Shown: positions 44,609 through 53,094 of the stretch, in pieces
How positions within the stretch are numbered: the stretch's first letter is position 1
How the letters are laid out: the number at the start of each line of letters is the position of its first letter
Source: Cyanobium sp. NIES-981
GTDB lineage: Bacteria > Cyanobacteriota > Cyanobacteriia > PCC-6307 > Cyanobiaceae
Assembly (NCBI GenBank): GCA_945896675.1
Contig: CAMDEM010000001.1
Location: 1-64,000, forward strand
DNA: 64,000 nucleotides
Direction: 5' to 3'
The notes under the pieces: generated by a model
The model's input: only the letters and a program-made list of their open reading frames with translations
What the model was told of the DNA's origin: nothing
The model's database searches: none
Program-made: the position numbers and the translations under genes

Positions 44609-46275
44609 GGCTGGTCGGTGACGGCCCCTTTGCTGCTGCTGCTCACGAGGCGCGCGTACTTGCCCAGAACGCCAGTGGTGTAGCGGGGTTTCGGTGCCGT
44701 CCATGCGGCACGCCGCTGGGCCAATTCGTCTTCGTCCACGTTCAATTGAATCAACAATTGGTGGGCATCAATGGTGATGCTGTCGCCTTCATGGACAAGG
44801 CCAATGGTGCCCCCAACCGCAGCCTCTGGGGCCACGTGGCCGACCACCATGCCGTAGGTGCCGCCTGAGAAACGACCATCGGTGATCAGGGCCACCTTGT
44901 CACCAAGACCCTGGCCAATGATTGCCGACGTTGGAGACAGCATTTCGCGCATCCCTGGGCCGCCAACGGGACCCTCGTAGCGGATGACGAGCACATCGCC
45001 TTCCTTGATCCTGCCGTCGAGAATGGCTGCCAGGCAGTCTTCCTCACTTTCAAAAACCCTGGCTGGGCCAGTGACTTGGGGATTTTTGACGCCACTGATT
45101 TTGGCAACGCTGCCCTCGCTGGCGAGATTGCCCTTCAAAACAGCCAGGTGGCCTTTGGCATAAAGGGGGTTGGAGAGCGGCCGGATCACGTCCTGATCTG
45201 CCCTGGGCACCGAGGCCACATTGGCCAGCACCTCAACCAGGGTTTTCCCTTCGACGGTGCGGCAGTTGCCGTGAAGAAGCCCGGAATCGAGAAGCAGTTT
45301 CATGACCTGGGGAATGCCGCCCGCTGCATGGAGATCGGTGGTCACATAGCGGCCACTGGGCTTGAGGTCACAAATGACCGGAACCTTCTGGCGGATCACT
45401 TCGAAATCGTCAATCGAAAGGGGAACCCCCGCCGTGCGGGCAATCGCCAAGAGGTGGAGAACGGCATTTGTGGAGCCGCCCACAGCCATAATCACGGCAA
45501 TGGCATTTTCAAAGGCTTCCCGGGTCAGGAGATCCAGGGGGCAAATGTTCTTGGCAATCGCCTCCACCAAGACCTCCGCCGATCGGGCTGCACTATCGGC
45601 CTTTTCGGGATCCTCGGCGGCCATCGTGGAACTGCCAGGCAGGCTTAGGCCCATGGCCTCAATCGCCGAACTCATCGTATTGGCCGTAAACATCCCTCCA
45701 CAACTTCCAACCCCTGGACAGGCGTTCTTCTCGACGGCCATCAGTTGTTCATCGTCAATCTTGCCCGCAGCAAATTGACCAACGGCTTCAAAAGCACTCA
45801 CGACCGTGAGGTCGCAGCCCCCCAGTTTTCCGGGTTTGATTGTGCCGCCATAGACAAAGATCGCCGGAATATTCATCCGTGCCATGGCCAACATGGCGCC
45901 GGGCATGTTCTTGTCGCAGCCGCCAACGGCGAGCACCCCATCCATCGATTCTCCGTTGCAGGCTGTCTCGATGGCATCGGCGATCACCTCGCGGCTCACC
46001 AGGGAGTACTTCATCCCCTCGGTGCCCATGGAGATGCCATCACTCACAGTGATGGTTCCAAACATCTGGGGCATGGCGCCAGCTGCCTTAGCGGCTGCAT
46101 CCGCCCGCAGGGCTAGGTCGTTGAGCCCCATGTTGCAGGGGGTAATCGTGCTGTAGCCGTTGGCGATACCAATGATTGGCTTGTTGAAATCACCATCACC
46201 GAAACCAACCGCCCGCAACATGGCCCGGTTGGGGGACCGTTGGATTCCTTGGGTGATCGCGGCGGAACGGAGCAT
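44605..46275 (-). CDS. ilvD: Dihydroxy-acid dehydratase
   Basis: A 556-residue iron-sulfur dehydratase in valine, leucine and isoleucine synthesis. Cluster cysteines lie in [10 protein letters not shown] and [16 protein letters not shown], with a third in the SANTxxAICDL-equivalent region ([20 protein letters not shown]). The C-terminus has [11 protein letters not shown], the conserved active-site segment. It is the last gene of a minus-strand group with the coiled-coil protein and the upp-like gene. Confidence 0.96.
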   Translation of the reverse strand: MLRSAAITQGIQRSPNRAMLRAVGFGDGDFNKPIIGIANGYSTITPCNMGLNDLALRADAAAKAAGAMPQMFGTITVSDGISMGTEGMKYSLVSREVIADAIETACNGESMDGVLAVGGCDKNMPGAMLAMARMNIPAIFVYGGTIKPGKLGGCDLTVVSAFEAVGQFAAGKIDDEQLMAVEKNACPGVGSCGGMFTANTMSSAIEAMGLSLPGSSTMAAEDPEKADSAARSAEVLVEAIAKNICPLDLLTREAFENAIAVIMAVGGSTNAVLHLLAIARTAGVPLSIDDFEVIRQKVPVICDLKPSGRYVTTDLHAAGGIPQVMKLLLDSGLLHGNCRTVEGKTLVEVLANVASVPRADQDVIRPLSNPLYAKGHLAVLKGNLASEGSVAKISGVKNPQVTGPARVFESEEDCLAAILDGRIKEGDVLVIRYEGPVGGPGMREMLSPTSAIIGQGLGDKVALITDGRFSGGTYGMVVGHVAPEAAVGGTIGLVHEGDSITIDAHQLLIQLNVDEDELAQRRAAWTAPKPRYTTGVLGKYARLVSSSSKGAVTDQP

Positions 46276-46305
46276 GTTCAGCGTGGAAGGAACTATGTAT
46301 GCAAC

Positions 46306-46626
46306 CTACCGGCTGGTGGCCATGCCCTCCAGCTGGCGACGCACGTCTTCAATGGCTTGGTTGAGTTCATGCACCTTGCTGTGCAAATCCTTTTGCCCCT
46401 GGATGCTGCTGAGGGGACGGGCCGTGGGGGCTGGATCGAAATCCTCTGCCTCGGCTTGGCGGGAGAGGCGCAGGACCCGCTGTTGCCGCCCCTCCAGCCG
46501 CCGCTTCTCCGCCTCTGAGAGCAGCCACCAGGCCAGGCCCGCTGCTCCGATGAGGGCACCGGCCATGCCACTCAGCATGCCGCTGGATCCCCCCTGGGGA
46601 CCCAAGTCGCGGTTACGAACGCCCAT
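46306..46626 (-). CDS. Small membrane-anchored coiled-coil protein
   Basis: A 106-residue protein starting at ATG 46626. A glycine-rich start (GPQGGSSGMLSG) leads into one span (about 17-35, MAGALIGAAGLAWWLL), then a highly charged helix (EAEKRRLEGRQQRVL) and a second short coiled segment (HELNQAIEDVRRQLEGM). No family is recognised. It starts 25 bases after the upp-like gene and ends 30 bases before ilvD. Confidence 0.6.
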   Translation of the reverse strand: MGVRNRDLGPQGGSSGMLSGMAGALIGAAGLAWWLLSEAEKRRLEGRQQRVLRLSRQAEAEDFDPAPTARPLSSIQGQKDLHSKVHELNQAIEDVRRQLEGMATSR

Positions 46627-46651
46627 AGAAGTTCGGTCTTGAAAATCCAGC

Positions 46652-47299
46652 CTAGGCAGTTGGCGGGGCAGTAACTGCTCCGCTTGAGCCAAAGAGGCGG
46701 GCTGAAACATGGCCCATGCCTGGCACAACCCGGCCATGGGAATCCAGGTCGGGATCGATACAGGCGGTGTAGAGGGTGAGATTGGAGAAGCGTTCGCCCA
46801 CGGCCTTGAGTCCCGCGCTGGAGGCCAAGGCTGTCACCACCCTCAGGCGGTCGCCTTCAACCCCGCGGGCCTGGAGCTGCTCGAGGGCATGGATCAACCC
46901 TTGGCCGGTGGCGATCTCGGCGGCAAAGACCAGTACGCCGCAGCGGGCATCGATGACCTCGGGCAGCCCATTGATGCCGTGACCTAGGTGGGCAACCTGG
47001 GCTGAGGGCAGCACCGACTGGGCCCCCTGCCAGAGGCCAAGCCCAGAACGCAGCAAGGGAACCGCTACCAGGGGAACCGCTGGATCCACGATCTCCCCTT
47101 CGGTTGGGGCTAAGGGGGATTCAATCGCGATCGGGCGATGGGGAAGCCAATCGCGCAGGGCCTCATAGGTGAGCCAGCGACCCAATTCCGCGGTCGCACT
47201 GGCATAGATGGCGGATGGGGTGTGGCGATCCCGCAGCACGCTTAACCAATGGCCAATCAAGGGGTGGGGGGGTACCACCACCCGCAGCGTCATTGCCAT
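46652..47299 (-). CDS. Divergent uracil phosphoribosyltransferase homologue
   Basis: A 215-residue protein aligned with Upp by VVVPPHPLIGHWLSVLRD, the AELGRWLTYEALRDWL segment and PLLRSGLGLWQG. Where Upp has the PRPP site DPMLATGG it has AAEIATGQ (126-133). Where Upp has the uracil site PGLGDAGDR it has PGMGHVSAR (193-201). Both signature sites have lost their acidic residues, so classical UMP synthesis is doubtful. The start is chosen at ATG 47299; ATG 47308 is also possible. Confidence 0.75.
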   Translation of the reverse strand: MAMTLRVVVPPHPLIGHWLSVLRDRHTPSAIYASATAELGRWLTYEALRDWLPHRPIAIESPLAPTEGEIVDPAVPLVAVPLLRSGLGLWQGAQSVLPSAQVAHLGHGINGLPEVIDARCGVLVFAAEIATGQGLIHALEQLQARGVEGDRLRVVTALASSAGLKAVGERFSNLTLYTACIDPDLDSHGRVVPGMGHVSARLFGSSGAVTAPPTA

Positions 47300-47314
47300 A
47301 TTTGGCATAACTTG

Positions 47315-47854
47315 ATGGTCTACCGTAGTTGCGTGCCCTTGATTTCCGTTGTCCGTCGATGCCAGCAAGGTTTGGTGGTTGCCCTGCTGGGTTTGAGCCT
47401 GCTGGTTGGCTTTGGGCAACCCGCTGCTGCAATCACGGCACCGGAATTACGCAGCCAACGGTCCCTGCAGGATTTGCAACCCGACATGCACGGTCGCAAT
47501 CTCCAACAGCAGGAATTTCTTAAAGCCTCCTTGGTGGGCTTTGATCTCAGCGAGAGCGATCTGCGTGGAGCCGTGTTCAACAGCTCAGATTTGAAGGGTG
47601 CCAATCTTCAAGGCGCCAACCTCGAAGACGTGGTGGCCTATGCCAGCCATTTCGAAGACAGCGATCTCTCGAATGCGGTGTTGCGCAACGCGATGCTGAT
47701 GCAGAGCCATTTCAAAGGGGCCACGATCACGGGTGCCGATTTCAGTGATGCTGTGCTCGATCTTCCCCAGCAAAAAGCCCTTTGTTTGCGGGCCACCGGA
47801 ACGAATCCCACCACAGGAATTCAAACCCGCGACAGCCTGGCGTGCCGTCCCTGA
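47315..47854 (+). CDS. Secreted pentapeptide-repeat protein
   Basis: About 179 residues with a signal peptide (hydrophobic LVVALLGLSLLVGF, cleavage after PAAA) and a run of A(D/N)LXX repeats (LSESDLRGAVFNSSDLKGANLQ and on), which form a right-handed beta helix. Two cysteines near the end (ALCLRATG, SLACRP) could form a disulfide in the thylakoid lumen or periplasm. The start may be ATG 47315 or GTG 47333. It is divergent from the upp-like gene by about 15 bases. Confidence 0.8.
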   Translation: MVYRSCVPLISVVRRCQQGLVVALLGLSLLVGFGQPAAAITAPELRSQRSLQDLQPDMHGRNLQQQEFLKASLVGFDLSESDLRGAVFNSSDLKGANLQGANLEDVVAYASHFEDSDLSNAVLRNAMLMQSHFKGATITGADFSDAVLDLPQQKALCLRATGTNPTTGIQTRDSLACRP

Positions 47855-47934
47855 TCCCCGGGTTTGGTGGCGCCTAGGTTGACGCTTCCGGTCCCGGTGA
47901 TTCCACCCATCCCCTGCTCGGACCCATTCTTCGG

Positions 47935-49056
47935 ATGACCACTCGTTTGAATCGCCTTCCGGTCACCGTGGTGACGGGATTTCTAGGGGCCGGCAAAACC
48001 ACCCTGCTGCGCCAGCTGTTGCTCTCCAGTGGCCTGCGGCTTGCCGTAGTGGTGAATGAATTTGGGGAGGTTGGCATCGATGGTGACCTGCTGCGCAGTT
48101 GTGGTTTCTGCCCAGAGGAGGAGCTCGAGGGTCGTCTTGTCGAGCTAGCCAACGGTTGCCTGTGCTGCACGGTTCAAGATGATTTCTTGCCCACGATGGA
48201 GCGGCTGCTGGAGCGGGCCGACAAGCTCGATGGCATCGTCGTGGAAACCAGTGGCCTCGCGCTTCCTGAACCGCTGATTGCGGCCTTTGCCTGGCCAGAG
48301 ATTCGAACCCGAACCCGGGTGAACGGCGTTGTGGCGGTGGTCGATGGCGAGGCCCTGGCGGCCGGCCATGTGGTGGCCAACCCTGAAGCCCTTGAGGCCC
48401 AGCGCTTGGCCGATCCAAGCCTGGATCACGCCACGGCCATTGAGGAACTGTTTGAAGAACAGCTCGAAGCCGCCGATCTGGTGCTGGTCAGCCGGGCAGA
48501 CAGCCTCGATCCAGCGGCGTTGGCCGCATTGCAGGACCGCCTCCGTCCATCCCTGCGGCCTGGAACGCCTGTCCTGCCAATGGAACGGGGGCAGATTGAT
48601 CCGGCCCTGGTGTTAGGGCTTACCCGCCAAAGCACTGACCAGAGAACTGACAAGAGCCACGGAGCGCACGACCAGGATCATCGCGATCACGACGACCATC
48701 ACCATGATGATCACGGTCATGACGCCCACCACGATCACGACCACCACGACCACACCCACGTGGCCATGGAGTCGCTGGCGATCAACCTGCCCGGAGTCTT
48801 TGACCGTGAACGACTGGACATCAGCCTTCGCGCCCTAATCGCTTCCGGAGCCCTGATTCGGGTCAAGGGGCGTCTCTGGTTACCAGGTAAGGCCAGGCCG
48901 TTGCAAATTCAGGGAGTGGGTCCGCGGTTGGAGTGTTGGTTCGAAGCCGACGACACCCCTGGATCCCCCAAACAGGACGGCCTTGAACTGGTGGTGCTGG
49001 GCTTCGGCCTCAAGCAAGACCAGTTGGAATCCACCCTGAAAGGGGCACTTGCCTAA
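47935..49056 (+). CDS. cobW: CobW-type G3E GTPase, metal chaperone
   Basis: A 373-residue COG0523 protein. G1 is GFLGAGKT (15-22), the metal-binding motif GCLCC is at 74-78, and VETSGLALPEPL follows. The usual NKxD base motif reads SRAD (186-189). A His/Asp-rich linker at 242-275 separates the GTPase from the C-terminal CobW domain and should bind zinc or cobalt. Members deliver metal to client enzymes such as cobaltochelatase. A cobU/P-like gene lies 4.5 kb away. Confidence 0.88.
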   Translation: MTTRLNRLPVTVVTGFLGAGKTTLLRQLLLSSGLRLAVVVNEFGEVGIDGDLLRSCGFCPEEELEGRLVELANGCLCCTVQDDFLPTMERLLERADKLDGIVVETSGLALPEPLIAAFAWPEIRTRTRVNGVVAVVDGEALAAGHVVANPEALEAQRLADPSLDHATAIEELFEEQLEAADLVLVSRADSLDPAALAALQDRLRPSLRPGTPVLPMERGQIDPALVLGLTRQSTDQRTDKSHGAHDQDHRDHDDHHHDDHGHDAHHDHDHHDHTHVAMESLAINLPGVFDRERLDISLRALIASGALIRVKGRLWLPGKARPLQIQGVGPRLECWFEADDTPGSPKQDGLELVVLGFGLKQDQLESTLKGALA

Positions 49057-49065
49057 TCCAGGGGC

Positions 49066-49458
49066 CTAATCCAGGGGGACTGCCCCAAGGGCACAGAGGC
49101 TGTCCCAGCAGAGGGCGCTTTGGGTCGAGGCTGGCACCCCAATCCAGCGGGTTTGTACCAGCCTCCAACCACGACCCCGCCGCTTCATGGCAATGGTGCC
49201 TCCACCGTCATGGCGGAAGAGGACAGTGTCCTTGCCCATCTCAATCCGCCAGGTCCTGCCGATGTCCTGAACGTGCATCCGTCAGGTTTGCCATGCTCCG
49301 CCATCCAACTGGCACTGCAGGGCAACCGTCTGGGCGTTAGCTCCATGGGTCCAGCCCACGACTGCCCAGGTCAGCACCAAGACCAGCCGGTGAAATCCTT
49401 TGCGCGATCCGTGGCAGGAGCCTTTGCCAAATCTTGGGGTCCTTGGAACCGATGCCAT
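49066..49458 (-). pseudogene. Small secreted protein gene interrupted by one in-frame TGA
   Basis: From ATG 49458 the frame encodes a basic N-terminus, a signal-like hydrophobic stretch (LVLVLTWAVVG) and ALQCQLDGGAWQT, then hits TGA at 49284-49282. The same frame continues with RMHVQDIGRTWRIEMG, FRHDGGGTIAMKRRG and CWDSLCALG to a stop at 49066. The two halves read as one 130-residue protein with a single nonsense codon where a Cys would fit. It may be a recent pseudogene, a sequencing error or a readthrough site. Confidence 0.6.
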
Positions 49459-49531
49459 GGTTCACCCTGGCCGCAGCCGTGGGGCCTGAACCCTTGGGCT
49501 GTCAAGATTTAACAAACCATTGGCTGCCCAG

Positions 49532-49804
49532 GTGCCTCTCTTTAGCGCCCACGTTCAGGTCTCCCTCAGGTCGTCTGTGCTCGACCCCGCCGGGGAGGCC
49601 ACCCGTGCTGCCGCAGCCCGTTTGGGTGTTGACGGCATCAAAACCTTGAGAATTGGCAAGTCGATCCACGTGGAGCTCGAGGCCCCCGATCGCGCCACAG
49701 CCCAGGCCCAGATCGAGCTGCTTAGTGATCGCCTTCTGGCCAACCCGGTCATTGAAGACTGGAGTCTCGAACTGGCTGAAACCCATGGGGGGCAACAGGC
49801 ATGA
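49532..49804 (+). CDS. purS: Phosphoribosylformylglycinamidine synthase subunit PurS
   Basis: A 90-residue protein from GTG 49532 ([20 protein letters not shown]). The [19 protein letters not shown] core and [14 protein letters not shown] end are diagnostic. PurS forms the FGAM synthase complex with PurQ, which follows with a 4-base overlap, and PurL, which is not in this window. A TTG at 49520 would add four residues. Confidence 0.93.
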   Translation: MPLFSAHVQVSLRSSVLDPAGEATRAAAARLGVDGIKTLRIGKSIHVELEAPDRATAQAQIELLSDRLLANPVIEDWSLELAETHGGQQA

Positions 49805-50454
49805 CCGTCGGGATCGTCGTTTTCCCTGGCTCCAATTGTGATCGCGATGTGCGATGGGCTTTGGAAGGCTGCCTTCACCTATCGACCCGCTTTCTCTGGC
49901 ATGAAGAGCGGGATCTGGGCGGGATCGACGCCGTCGTGCTTCCTGGCGGCTTCAGCTATGGCGACTACCTCCGTTGTGGCGCCATCGCTCGCTTTGCTCC
50001 TGTTCTTGAGGCGGTGCGGGATTTTGCCCATGGGGGTGGGCCGGTCCTGGGGATTTGCAACGGTTTTCAGGTGCTGACCGAAATGGGACTGTTGCCAGGA
50101 GCCCTCACGCGAAACCAAAAGCTCCACTTTCTCTGTGAGCCAGCCCCGTTGGAGGTGCGGCCTGGAACCTGCCAATGGCTCAAGAGCTACGGCGAGGGCG
50201 AAGCTATCAACCTGCCGATTGCCCATGGCGAAGGCCGCTATCAATGCGATGCAGACGAGCTCCAGCAGCTGGAAGGGGAGGGAAGGGTTGTGCTGCGCTA
50301 CGGGCAAAACCCGAATGGCTCGGTCGGAGACGTGGCAGGTCTCACCAACCAAGCAGGCAACGTGCTCGGCCTGATGCCCCACCCGGAACGGGCCTGTGAT
50401 CCTGCGACAGGCGGCACCGATGGGCTGCGCCTGCTTGCCAGTGTGTTGGCCTGA
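49801..50454 (+). CDS. purQ: Phosphoribosylformylglycinamidine synthase subunit PurQ
   Basis: A 217-residue class I glutamine amidotransferase that supplies ammonia to PurL. It has [24 protein letters not shown], the nucleophile in [10 protein letters not shown] and the catalytic His in GLMPHPERA. The ATGA overlap with purS indicates coupled translation. Confidence 0.96.
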   Translation: MTVGIVVFPGSNCDRDVRWALEGCLHLSTRFLWHEERDLGGIDAVVLPGGFSYGDYLRCGAIARFAPVLEAVRDFAHGGGPVLGICNGFQVLTEMGLLPGALTRNQKLHFLCEPAPLEVRPGTCQWLKSYGEGEAINLPIAHGEGRYQCDADELQQLEGEGRVVLRYGQNPNGSVGDVAGLTNQAGNVLGLMPHPERACDPATGGTDGLRLLASVLA

Positions 50455-50485
50455 GCCCCAGGGGCTGATACGACCGAATCCCATC

Positions 50486-50511
50486 AAAAAAGGGGTCCCG
50501 TCGGGGACCCC
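50486..50511 (-). terminator. Intrinsic terminator for the peroxiredoxin gene
   Basis: GGGGTCCC (50492-50499) and GGGACCCC (50504-50511) form an 8-base-pair stem with a 4-base loop. On the minus strand it is followed by TTTTTT (50491-50486). It lies 26 bases beyond the peroxiredoxin stop and could also stall transcription from purQ. Confidence 0.85.
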
Positions 50512-50536
50512 TTGCTGGCAATGAATGGGGGGCTGA

Positions 50537-51127
50537 TCAGTTGACAGCGGCGAAGAAATCCTTGCTCCTGATCGGATCGGGATTCATCGTTTTCTCGCCG
50601 GGCTGCCAGTTTGCGGGGCAAACCTCATCAGGGTGGGCCTGAACGTGCTGGAAGGCTTGGAGCACCCGGAGGGTTTCGTCCACGCTGCGACCCACCGGCA
50701 GGTTGTTGATCGTGCTGTGCATGATCACGCCCTGGGGGTCGATGATGAAAAGGCCACGGAGGGCGATGCCTGCCTCTTCGTCGAGCACGTTGTAGGCGCT
50801 GGCGATGTCCTTCTTCAGGTCAGCAACCAGGGGGTAAGCGATGTCGCCCAGGCCCCCGTTCTTCCGCTCGGTCTGCACCCAGGCCAGGTGGCTGAACTGG
50901 CTGTCCACCGAAACACCCAACACTTCGGTGTTGCGGCTGGTGAAATCGGAGTAGCGATCCGAGAACGCGGTGATCTCGGTAGGGCAGACGAAGGTGAAAT
51001 CGAGGGGGTAGAAGAACAGGACCACGTATTTGCCGCGGTACTGGGACAGTTTGATTTCCTTGAACTCCTGGTCAACCACTGCGGTAGCAGTGAAATCAGG
51101 GGCTTGCAGACCGACCAGTCTCGACAT
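50537..51127 (-). CDS. 2-Cys peroxiredoxin
   Basis: A 196-residue typical 2-Cys peroxiredoxin starting at ATG 51127 ([18 protein letters not shown]). The peroxidatic Cys is in [15 protein letters not shown] and the resolving Cys in [23 protein letters not shown] is the GGLG motif linked to sensitivity to over-oxidation. It detoxifies peroxides with thioredoxin. The divergent partner is the 121-residue conserved protein. Confidence 0.95.
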   Translation of the reverse strand: MSRLVGLQAPDFTATAVVDQEFKEIKLSQYRGKYVVLFFYPLDFTFVCPTEITAFSDRYSDFTSRNTEVLGVSVDSQFSHLAWVQTERKNGGLGDIAYPLVADLKKDIASAYNVLDEEAGIALRGLFIIDPQGVIMHSTINNLPVGRSVDETLRVLQAFQHVQAHPDEVCPANWQPGEKTMNPDPIRSKDFFAAVN

Positions 51128-51278
51128 GCTCGTTGGGAAGGGGTGAAGGAAGGGGAGGATCCGGGTCAATGCCAGCCCTAGGGCGAAGTCGGATTGACTA
51201 CCAGTTGTCCAAACAACAATTTATCACAATTTCGTCGCGGTAAGGCGATAGCCTCAATGGATCATTCAGTCGTCTTGC
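51128..51278. promoter_or_regulatory. Divergent region upstream of the peroxiredoxin gene
   Basis: 151 bases shared by two divergent genes. TTGACT at 51194-51199 is a possible -35 box for the plus-strand gene, with AT-rich sequence (CAATTTATCAC) about 17-20 bases later. GTTG/CAAC half-sites surround TCCAAA near 51204. Assignments are tentative. Confidence 0.3.
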
Positions 51279-51644
51279 ATGGCTTGGGATCCAACCGTAC
51301 TTCGCAAATACAACACGACTGGCCACTTCCGTCTGTTGAATCAGGTTCGCTCCGAGCTCAAGGACAATCCCTTGGTTCGTCCCAAGCAGGGCCAGAGCGT
51401 TGGTGAAGCCAATCGCAGTAAGTCCCTGATCCGTGCCCTGGAGGGGCGCTCCTATGGCTCAAGGGCCCGCCGATCGGTTTCCGTACTCCTACCAGCCGAT
51501 CAACCTGTCGACGTTGTCCAGCAGCCCTTGGCAGCAGATCCACGCCGGATCGAGCCCGCGGCTCTAGAGCTGGACGGGGATGATTTTGATAGCAGCGCTT
51601 CGGCAAGTTTCCGTGAACGGCTGAACGCAATCGACATGCGCTAA
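51279..51644 (+). CDS. Conserved cyanobacterial hypothetical protein
   Basis: A 121-residue protein with N-terminus MAWDPTVLRKYNTTGHFRLL, a segment I regard as conserved among cyanobacteria, followed by a basic helical part (NQVRSELKDNPLVRPK) and a variable acidic tail (LELDGDDFDSSASAS). No domain or catalytic motif is visible, and no function is assigned. Confidence 0.7.
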   Translation: MAWDPTVLRKYNTTGHFRLLNQVRSELKDNPLVRPKQGQSVGEANRSKSLIRALEGRSYGSRARRSVSVLLPADQPVDVVQQPLAADPRRIEPAALELDGDDFDSSASASFRERLNAIDMR

Positions 51645-51670
51645 TCGCTTCAGACTAGGGGTATCTGGGC

Positions 51671-51726
51671 AATCGTTTTGGAGTAATGGTTTCGGAGCAA
51701 TCGTTTTTCAGAAATGGGTTTTAGGT
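51671..51726 (+). repeat. Four degenerate 14-base direct repeats
   Basis: Units begin at 51671, 51685, 51699 and 51713: AATCGTTTTGGAGT, AATGGTTTCGGAGC, AATCGTTTTTCAGA, AATGGGTTTTAGGT. The AAT(C/G)G start and T-rich centre recur at exact 14-base spacing. The array lies between the hypothetical gene and its terminator. Confidence 0.45.
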
Positions 51727-51743
51727 CGCTTTGAAACCCATTT
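51712..51743. other. 10-base-pair perfect inverted repeat
   Basis: AAATGGGTTT (51712-51721) pairs with AAACCCATTT (51734-51743) around a 12-base loop. It overlaps the last 14-base repeat unit. It may be a first, weaker terminator of the upstream gene. Confidence 0.5.
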
Positions 51744-51806
51744 TGGCTATTTTCATATTGAAAACAATTGGTGCATTCATGACCTTCTTGGCCTTAGGGA
51801 GGCGCC

Positions 51807-51838
51807 ATAAAAAAGCCCCCTAATCAGGGAGCTTTTGA
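51807..51838. terminator. Bidirectional intrinsic terminator
   Basis: AAAAAGCCCCCT and AGGGAGCTTTT form a stem with one C-A mismatch and a short AATC loop. On the minus strand a run of Ts follows, serving tRNA-Met. On the plus strand TTTT follows, serving the 121-residue gene. Confidence 0.75.
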
Positions 51839-51851
51839 GCGGCAATCGCTA

Positions 51852-51925
51852 TGGCTCGGGGGAGACTTGAACTCCCGACCTTGGGGTTATGAATCCCACG
51901 CTCTAACCAGCTGAGCTACCGAGCC
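51852..51925 (-). tRNA. tRNA-Met (anticodon CAT)
   Basis: A 74-base cloverleaf on the minus strand with acceptor GGCTCGG/CCGAGCC, D-arm AGCTCAGCTGGTTAGAGC, anticodon CAT at 51891-51889 in a ATTCATAAC loop, and T-arm GGGAGTTCAAGTCTCCC. CCA is not encoded. It lacks the initiator features (mismatched first pair, three G-C pairs in the anticodon stem), so elongator Met is preferred; a lysidine-modified tRNA-Ile is less likely. Confidence 0.9.
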
Positions 51926-51941
51926 AGTGGAATCAATTCTA

Positions 51942-52964
51942 TCAGGCGTGTGGGGGGAGCAATTGCAAGGGGTTGATGGCTCCACGGCCTGGAGGATGAA
52001 TCTCGAAGTGCAGGTGGGGGCCCGTGCTGCGCCCAGTACTTCCCATATAGGAGACCAGTTGACCTTGCTCGACGGTTTGACCAACCCTGACGGCTAGCCG
52101 GCTGTTGTGGGCATAGAGCGATTGGCTGCCGTCCTCATGCTGAAGCAAGACTTTGTAGCCATAGCCCCCGTCATCCCAGCCAGAAAAAGTCACCCTTCCG
52201 CTTTTGGCTGCCACGATCGGGGTGCCGACATTGTTGGCCACATCGATGCCCTTGTGCATCCGTCCCCAACGCCAGCCGTAGCCGGAGCTGAACATGCCCT
52301 TGGTGGGCCAAATCCAGCCAGAGGCGGACAAACCGGAATCAAACGGCCGATCCGAATTGCCAAAATTCGGTAAATCCGGCCAGCTGATCCCGCCGCTGCC
52401 GGAGGGGGTGAGGCCAATCAGGAGTCGGGGCCGGGCCGGGGAGGCTTGGGACAGTTTGATTTCGCTTCCTACAACCAATTTGGCCGTATCGAGACCGGGG
52501 TTGAGCTGGAGGAGCTGCTGGAGGGTGACGCCGTAGCGCTGGGCAATTTTCTTAATGCTGTCACCCAGGCGTACGGCTGGGCCTTCTTCGAGGGGAGGGA
52601 GATCCTGGAGTGGGGGGGTGCGCCGTAATTCGCTGGGATCCAAGGAAGCCAGCAGCTTCACCAGGCGCACCTGGTTGGCTGGAACGATGAGCCACTCACC
52701 CTGACGGAATTGGTGGGTGGTCTCAACATCATTGAGGGTGGCGAGGCGTTCGCCTGAAACCCTGAGCTTGGCGGATAGATCGTCGATGGTGACGCTGTCG
52801 CGGACCCTGATCCAAGCCTTCTCGGTACTTGGGGCGGGCAGGGCTGCGACTAGGACGTCGAGGTCAGCGTGGCGGGGTGCTGGAGGGGTTAAAGCCGCAA
52901 CCAAAGCAGGCATGGCCACTGCAATTGGTAACGCCACCCTCAAACACGTTCGCCAAGACTGCAT
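51942..52964 (-). CDS. Secreted M23 peptidase with two LysM domains
   Basis: About 340 residues from ATG 52964, preceded by AGGA. A signal peptide (LRVALPIAVAMPALVAA) leads to two LysM-like modules (VRDSVTIDDLSAKLRVSGERL; LGDSIKKIAQRYGVTLQQLL) and a LytM/M23 domain with HKGIDVANN and HLHFEIHP zinc motifs, both intact. It should cleave peptidoglycan cross-links or act in division or cell separation. Starts at 53003 and 53075 are also open. Confidence 0.88.
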   Translation of the reverse strand: MQSWRTCLRVALPIAVAMPALVAALTPPAPRHADLDVLVAALPAPSTEKAWIRVRDSVTIDDLSAKLRVSGERLATLNDVETTHQFRQGEWLIVPANQVRLVKLLASLDPSELRRTPPLQDLPPLEEGPAVRLGDSIKKIAQRYGVTLQQLLQLNPGLDTAKLVVGSEIKLSQASPARPRLLIGLTPSGSGGISWPDLPNFGNSDRPFDSGLSASGWIWPTKGMFSSGYGWRWGRMHKGIDVANNVGTPIVAAKSGRVTFSGWDDGGYGYKVLLQHEDGSQSLYAHNSRLAVRVGQTVEQGQLVSYMGSTGRSTGPHLHFEIHPPGRGAINPLQLLPPHA

Positions 52965-53094
52965 GCGAATTTCCTGACGGATATGGTGCATTTCTGAAGC
53001 CATATCACTGAGCTCGCCAGACAGTAACCGACTGAACCCCCTAAAACAAGTTGTGGTGAATACGATTTGCTGCAACTTGCGGCAATAATGCTGT

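Noticed and set aside
48660-48770. GATCAC/GACCAC-rich stretch as a tandem DNA repeat or CRISPR-like array
   Set aside because: It is the His/Asp linker of cobW; the repeats follow codon usage for His and Asp and have no spacers.
49282-49284. TGA read as selenocysteine
   Set aside because: No selenoprotein family match, no clear SECIS-like hairpin directly downstream, and cyanobacteria rarely have the Sec machinery. Nonsense change or error is simpler.
51852-51925. Initiator tRNA or tRNA-Ile2 with CAT anticodon
   Set aside because: The acceptor stem is fully paired from base 1 and the anticodon stem lacks three G-C pairs, so not an initiator. Ile2 cannot be fully excluded but Met elongator fits better.
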